DNA of 64,000 bases from Ciona intestinalis (taxonomy: Eukaryota > Chordata > Ascidiacea > Phlebobranchia > Cionidae): assembly GCF_000224145.3 (NCBI RefSeq), contig NW_004190506.2:814407-878406 (forward strand), in the 5' to 3' direction. A program made the translations under genes and the position numbers. Numbering within the stretch: position 1 is the first letter of the stretch; each line of letters opens with the position of its first letter. The notes under the pieces were generated by a model that was not told the DNA's origin, did no database searches, and worked only from the letters and a program-made list of their open reading frames with translations. This document shows positions 60,301-64,000 of this stretch, piece by piece.

Positions 60301-63300
60301 TCCTGATTTCTTTTCTATTACTTATTTTTTTCTGGTTAAAATTATTTGTTTTTGAATTTAATTCTTTTACTTTCATTCATCAAAAATAGTATTAAAATTA
60401 TCTCTAAATGTATCAAAATGGCCTACGTTGTCGCTACCTTTATTGCTCGATAATACCTTAATTTATTATGACATTTATGCCCCTTTAGATCATCAGCTGC
60501 ATCAGCCAGCTGGTTGAATCCTGTTCAAACCAGTTATGTTCCGGTTGGCGACCTCTCTTTAATGCATTACGTAATGCAAATGTTCCACATCAGCGATCTG
60601 CGGTAAGTTAAATAAACTTTTCTTTTTTCTTTATTTATTTAAAACACACAAGTCCTACTTTTAACACTCTTTTCGTTTTTATGGGTGAGGTCCTTGTCGA
60701 CAACCTGAGATTTAGGCCAGATTTGGTCATTTGCCCATATTTTTGCATTTATTACCTTATAAGATTTTTATGTATAAATTTTTTTTAAATAATATGCTCA
60801 TGAGTTTGAAATTTCCATCCTGATTATACTCCATGAAGATTTGATTTTGTTAATTTTAACCCCAATAAATAATTTAGTTTTAACCCTAATAATTTGATCT
60901 ACAGCAACACTCTCCTGTGCTTGATGTTTTGCATTCATTCTTCCTTGCTTCAAAGCAAGCATCTATATTCGCATACGCAGCTCATGATTGCATCAAATGC
61001 TTAATGAAAATACTTACCACAAATGAAGGTATCTAACTAAAGGCTTCTACCTTATAGTTCTTGGTGTTTTTTAAGTCGAGTTATTTTGTTTGAATTTTAA
61101 TTATGTTATGCTTTTATTTTGCAGAAAATGGATCCCGGAAAATGACAGTGACATCTGCTAGCCCCATATTGCAGTTAGTATTTTTTAATATATTGTATGT
61201 ATGTATTGTGCCATAGCCCTCATGAAGTGGTGGGTCTTTTAAAATATTATTAGTGCAAAATAAGTGTTAGTAATGTAATGTTGAAACTGTATAACATGGG
61301 TTGCTGTGTATGTAATGCTTGGCTGCAATCCTGGGCTAGTCTTGAATGTAAAACTTTGATTACTAGTCATTGAAAAAGTGAAACTCTAATAAAATAGGCA
61401 GTCTGAATGTAATTTGAAACATTTTTGTTCAGATACTTAGAAGAAGTAGCAGACATCTTGATACGAATGCACAACAATAAAAGTTCAGAAATGTTTCAAA
61501 ACTCAAAAATTGATGTGACGCCATCTTGTTCAGGTAACAACAATAACACCTTGACTGTTTTGTTTAATTAGACATAATATTGTCTTGCCTATGTTACTAA
61601 TAAAAGCTGTTGTACAACCATAGCTCTAACAGGTCTAAATTTTAACACTATAACTTACATGTAAATACCTGACTTGTTTAGTTAGGTCAAATACAGTGGG
61701 TAGCTAGTTTGTGTTTTTTTTTTTTTTTCAAGTATAACTGACAATTTGAACAACCTATAAGATACACTACGTTGGAGTAATTGCCTACATATATTTTGCC
61801 CACAACACATATGCCTATAACAGTAGCAGTGTCAAGGCTCCTACATAAACATAATGGTCTGATACAGGTGATGGGTCAGTTTGGTCAGCATTAACCACAC
61901 CATGCTGGGAAGCTAAGGAAGGTTTTATAGAAGATAAAATAACAGCTTTGTGTAATGTAACTGAAAAGTGTTTCCCAACTAAAAGTTCAGAAGTTACTTC
62001 AGGTATGTTGTTTAATAAATGGATTTTTTTTCACCAGAAAATTTTTATATGTTAGAAAGACAAAATGAATCATAAATATATCTAGTAAGCTGTAATTGAT
62101 ACAATATCACCTGTTTATCTAGTTCTGTGTGTCGCTATTAAGTAAGATATTAAAACAATAGCATTTATATACTGTGATCTTGGGTGCCCATAGGTGTATG
62201 TTTCATTTTAAATTATTTATTGCAAGCAATAATAAAAATGGCTGCAATTTAATGAACCACATTTTACAGATAATGTATTAAAGCCTACCCCACCACCCCA
62301 CACACTTGTGGATGATACAGGTTTATTACATGTTTGGTTTGCATTAATGGATGGGTTAACAACCAGTGTACTAACCAGCCAACAATCAATACAAGCGTAT
62401 GTGCTTCAATTACTTTGTAAACAGCTGGAGAAATGTTGGAAAGAACCAGGTTAGTGCAATTATTGCTTGGTCGATGATTGCAATTGTTCCTAACTCTTGA
62501 ATGATTTTAGTTAACAAATTCGGAAAAAACCTAATTTATATTCGTACCGAAGAGTAACTCCCAAGTAAAACTGTCCCTATTATCAAATCCAAGTTAGAGC
62601 AAATCTCCACTGCTTGTATTGTGTAATATTACTTGCATGCTAAGAAAAGTGTATCCATTAGTAATTTAAACTGTCCGTGTTAAATAGTTTAATTGTTACA
62701 ATTAAATCTACATTATTTAACTTCTTCTCCCACTCGTAGGTCCCATGCATTGCTTCCACATACTTCTCCACTCATGTATACCAACCTTATACATGTGGAT
62801 GAACAGACTTGTATCTATTGACCATACCACAACTTTATCATCAAGTGGAATCCTCATGAATTATAAACTTATGTTTGGAACAATTATGGAGATGGCAGCA
62901 AACTATATATCCATGTATGTTATGTGTTTTGTATAGAACAAGAACAAAATTATGTGTAATGTGTTAAAATTGTATAAAGTTGTGAAAAAATTAATCACCC
63001 TTAAGAAATATGCAGTCGATCCTACGATCAAACTATTTAAATACTAATACAGTATTACAATTTAATGTTTTTTGTTTCCGCTATTACATGATTACTCTTC
63101 TGCTTTTTTACTGTTGCCAAACGATTTTAAGTTAAAGCCAAGCGCTGCTATCAAAAATTAAATGAAAATAAAACAATGTTATAAATCAGGTTTTTGAAAT
63201 CACCTGACAACCAAGAAATGGAAGATAAAAATTCAAGTCCCATCAATAAAGTTATGGAGAACACATGGATTGCTTATTTGAATCTTTGTTATGCTTGTAT

Positions 63301-64000
63301 TAAAACTAAGAAAGAACCTCTTGCTAAATTAGGTTGTTCGTGTTTACGGTAAGTATGATGTGTGTTAACTGTTTTATGTATTGTGCAAAAAGTATTTGTG
63401 TGTTTATGTAATACTGTAACATGTTTATATGTTATGTAATGCTGAAAATCATTTTTATGTTTTCAATTTAGAAAATTATTTTATGTAGAACATTTCTTCC
63501 ACAAAAAGCATCTTTTCGCCAGAAATACTAATGTAGGGATCATTGTTTCCTACAGTCACATGATCAGCAGCAACTCCAGTCACATGACTTCACGCATGAT
63601 CGACGATCTATGCACCAGTTTACCACATGCAGTGAATGAATGTCTTGCTCATCTTAACAATATTACATCCATGTATGAAGGTAGTAGTGGGATGCTGGAT
63701 GCAATGACAGTTGAAGTACAGGACACTGGGACAAAGTTCTGTGATGGTTCTTTGCTATCGAGGGTAATATAGAACATCTCAGTAGTTTTTATGTTTTTTT
63801 TTAATTCTATCAGTATATTTTATGGTTCAGCTTTGGGGATTATTGATTAAAATGTGTTTTTTTATAACCAAATTGGGTGATTTTTCTGTAATCTTGTTGG
63901 TACACTGACATTTGAAACCGTTAGTTCTTTTTTCTCAAAATATTACCATTTTGAACTTTTGAACAGATATTCCAGGCTTGTTCAAATATTGCTCCATCTC
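48379..64000 (+). CDS. arfgef3: ARFGEF3 / BIG3, large ARF-GEF-family scaffold protein (3' end outside window)
   Basis: BIG-family HEAT-repeat protein with a divergent SEC7 region. Exons: 48379-48530, 48826-48907, 49234-49317, 49399-49530, 49867-49956, 50680-50803, 50974-51142, 51419-51513, 51912-52090, 52347-52441, 53068-53215, 53542-53712, 53916-54072, 54499-54620, 54943-55024, about 55289-55479, 55692-55837, 56092-56242, 56557-56643, 56825-57046, 57321-57401, 57697-57817, 58178-58307, 58623-58760, 59116-59221, 59563-59693, 59953-60174, 60489-60602, 60905-61028, 61125-61173, 61433-61533, 61868-62002, 62270-62449, 62740-62914, 63190-63348, 63472-63763, 63967-edge. About 1,650 codons, against about 2,177 residues in vertebrates. 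Best landmarks are EKCVSVFKDALESHNPNL, RPLLHITNVWHFAAPHL, QSVSFIHDAILSIL, FYFSEALLRPFERSMQLE and NQLCSGWRPLFNAL. An acidic Ser-rich linker (exons 12-15) precedes the SEC7-like part, where I see no clear catalytic-loop motif. All phases agree except the join 55024 to about 55289. Confidence 0.88.
54110..54215. mobile_element. MITE-like element family A, copy 7 (truncated)
   Basis: GGGTGGGGAAATATGGGACA, ATTCTATTTTCACGTCG and TTTGGTAGTGAACAAAG match the left half of the family; the right half is missing or too diverged. It lies in an ARFGEF3 intron. Confidence 0.55.
54690..54770. repeat. dispersed repeat family C, copy 1
   Basis: AATTGGCCAAATGTGGTCTA, then GACGAAGACCTCACCCATAAAAA. The reverse complement recurs at about 60680-60745. 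It lies in an ARFGEF3 intron, preceded by a CpG-rich GCGGCGCCGG patch. Confidence 0.55.
55217..55302. repeat. 21-bp sequence present three times at an ARFGEF3 exon boundary
   Basis: A 21-bp unit containing CACTAGGGTCAGATTGG begins at 55217, 55255 and 55282 (spacings 38 and 27 bp). Copies 1 and 2 share a longer TTTAAAGATCTG leader. The third copy runs into coding sequence (RLAEFITSNLPLVL). The preceding exon ends in phase 1, but every acceptor here demands phase 2. Confidence 0.9.
56335..56475. repeat. dispersed repeat family D, copy 2
   Basis: GGCGCCAAACCTGGGGTGGC, CACTGCATTAATCAATAAAC, then GGAATGTGTCTAACTATC and TGTCTCCC match 33466-33615 in order and orientation. It lies in an ARFGEF3 intron. 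Confidence 0.6.
58042..58123 (+). other. duplicated exon start, possible mutually exclusive ARFGEF3 exon
   Basis: The acceptor and the first about 40 bases of the exon at 58178 occur again 136 bp upstream with few changes (AGTGGGAGCATACATAGC against AGTTGTAGCATACATAGC). This copy is open for 82 nt to a GTATCC donor. It enters in phase 2 and leaves in phase 0, just like the exon it resembles, so it could replace that exon. Its second half (LALKTTVFFYLSLNT) is unrelated to the 58178 exon and hydrophobic, and the donor is weak, so a dead fragment is equally possible. Confidence 0.45.
60680..60745. repeat. dispersed repeat family C, copy 2 (inverted)
   Basis: TTTTATGGGTGAGGTC, TTAGGCCAGATTTGGTCATT is the inverse of the copy at 54690-54770. 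It lies in an ARFGEF3 intron. Confidence 0.55.

Overview
This window looks like nuclear DNA of an invertebrate chordate, most likely a tunicate of the Ciona type. The evidence: every gene is interrupted by many short, AT-rich GT..AG introns; the encoded proteins read as close relatives of vertebrate ARHGEF18, POLE2, SNX19, ZSWIM7, EXOC5, TBC1D2/2B and ARFGEF3; intergenic distances are small; and one gene pair is spaced like a trans-spliced tunicate operon. The species is an inference. No rRNA, tRNA, CRISPR array or complete autonomous transposon was seen.

Layout. (1) 299-21827, +: a Lbc-type Rho guanine nucleotide exchange factor (ARHGEF18-like), with an approximately 11 kb CpG-rich 5' domain and three alternative first-exon sets that enter one common reading frame. 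(2) 22810-26532, +: DNA polymerase epsilon subunit 2 (POLE2). Its middle, about 195 codons, is missing and is replaced by a CpG-rich foreign-looking segment next to a 50-N assembly gap. (3) 31054-26783, -: SNX19, convergent with POLE2. (4) 32138-31153, -: ZSWIM7, 90 bp upstream of the SNX19 splice acceptor on the same strand, so a probable two-gene operon. (5) 32532-38276, +: EXOC5/Sec10, divergent from ZSWIM7. (6) 38813-46980, +: TBC1D2/TBC1D2B-type Rab GAP. (7) 48379 to beyond the right edge, +: ARFGEF3/BIG3, about 1,650 codons present and the C-terminus outside the window.

Splice phases were checked exon by exon by hand. They close exactly for ARHGEF18 (about 1,447 aa), SNX19 (about 893 aa), ZSWIM7 (136 aa), EXOC5 (709 aa) and TBC1D2 (951 aa). 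They fail at one place in POLE2 (at the gap) and one place in ARFGEF3 (beside a triplicated 21-bp sequence), so both probably mark assembly problems or missing exons. The genes do not form one pathway. Themes are Rho, Rab and Arf small-GTPase control and membrane traffic (ARHGEF18, TBC1D2, ARFGEF3, EXOC5, SNX19) and DNA replication and recombination (POLE2, ZSWIM7).

Non-coding structure includes a dispersed family of about 140-190 bp MITE-like elements with GGGTGGG-type inverted ends (seven copies), four other small repeat families, seven perfect TGACGTCA palindromes confined to the first 14 kb, NRF1-like sites upstream of ARFGEF3, and a duplicated exon start inside ARFGEF3 that could act as a mutually exclusive exon.
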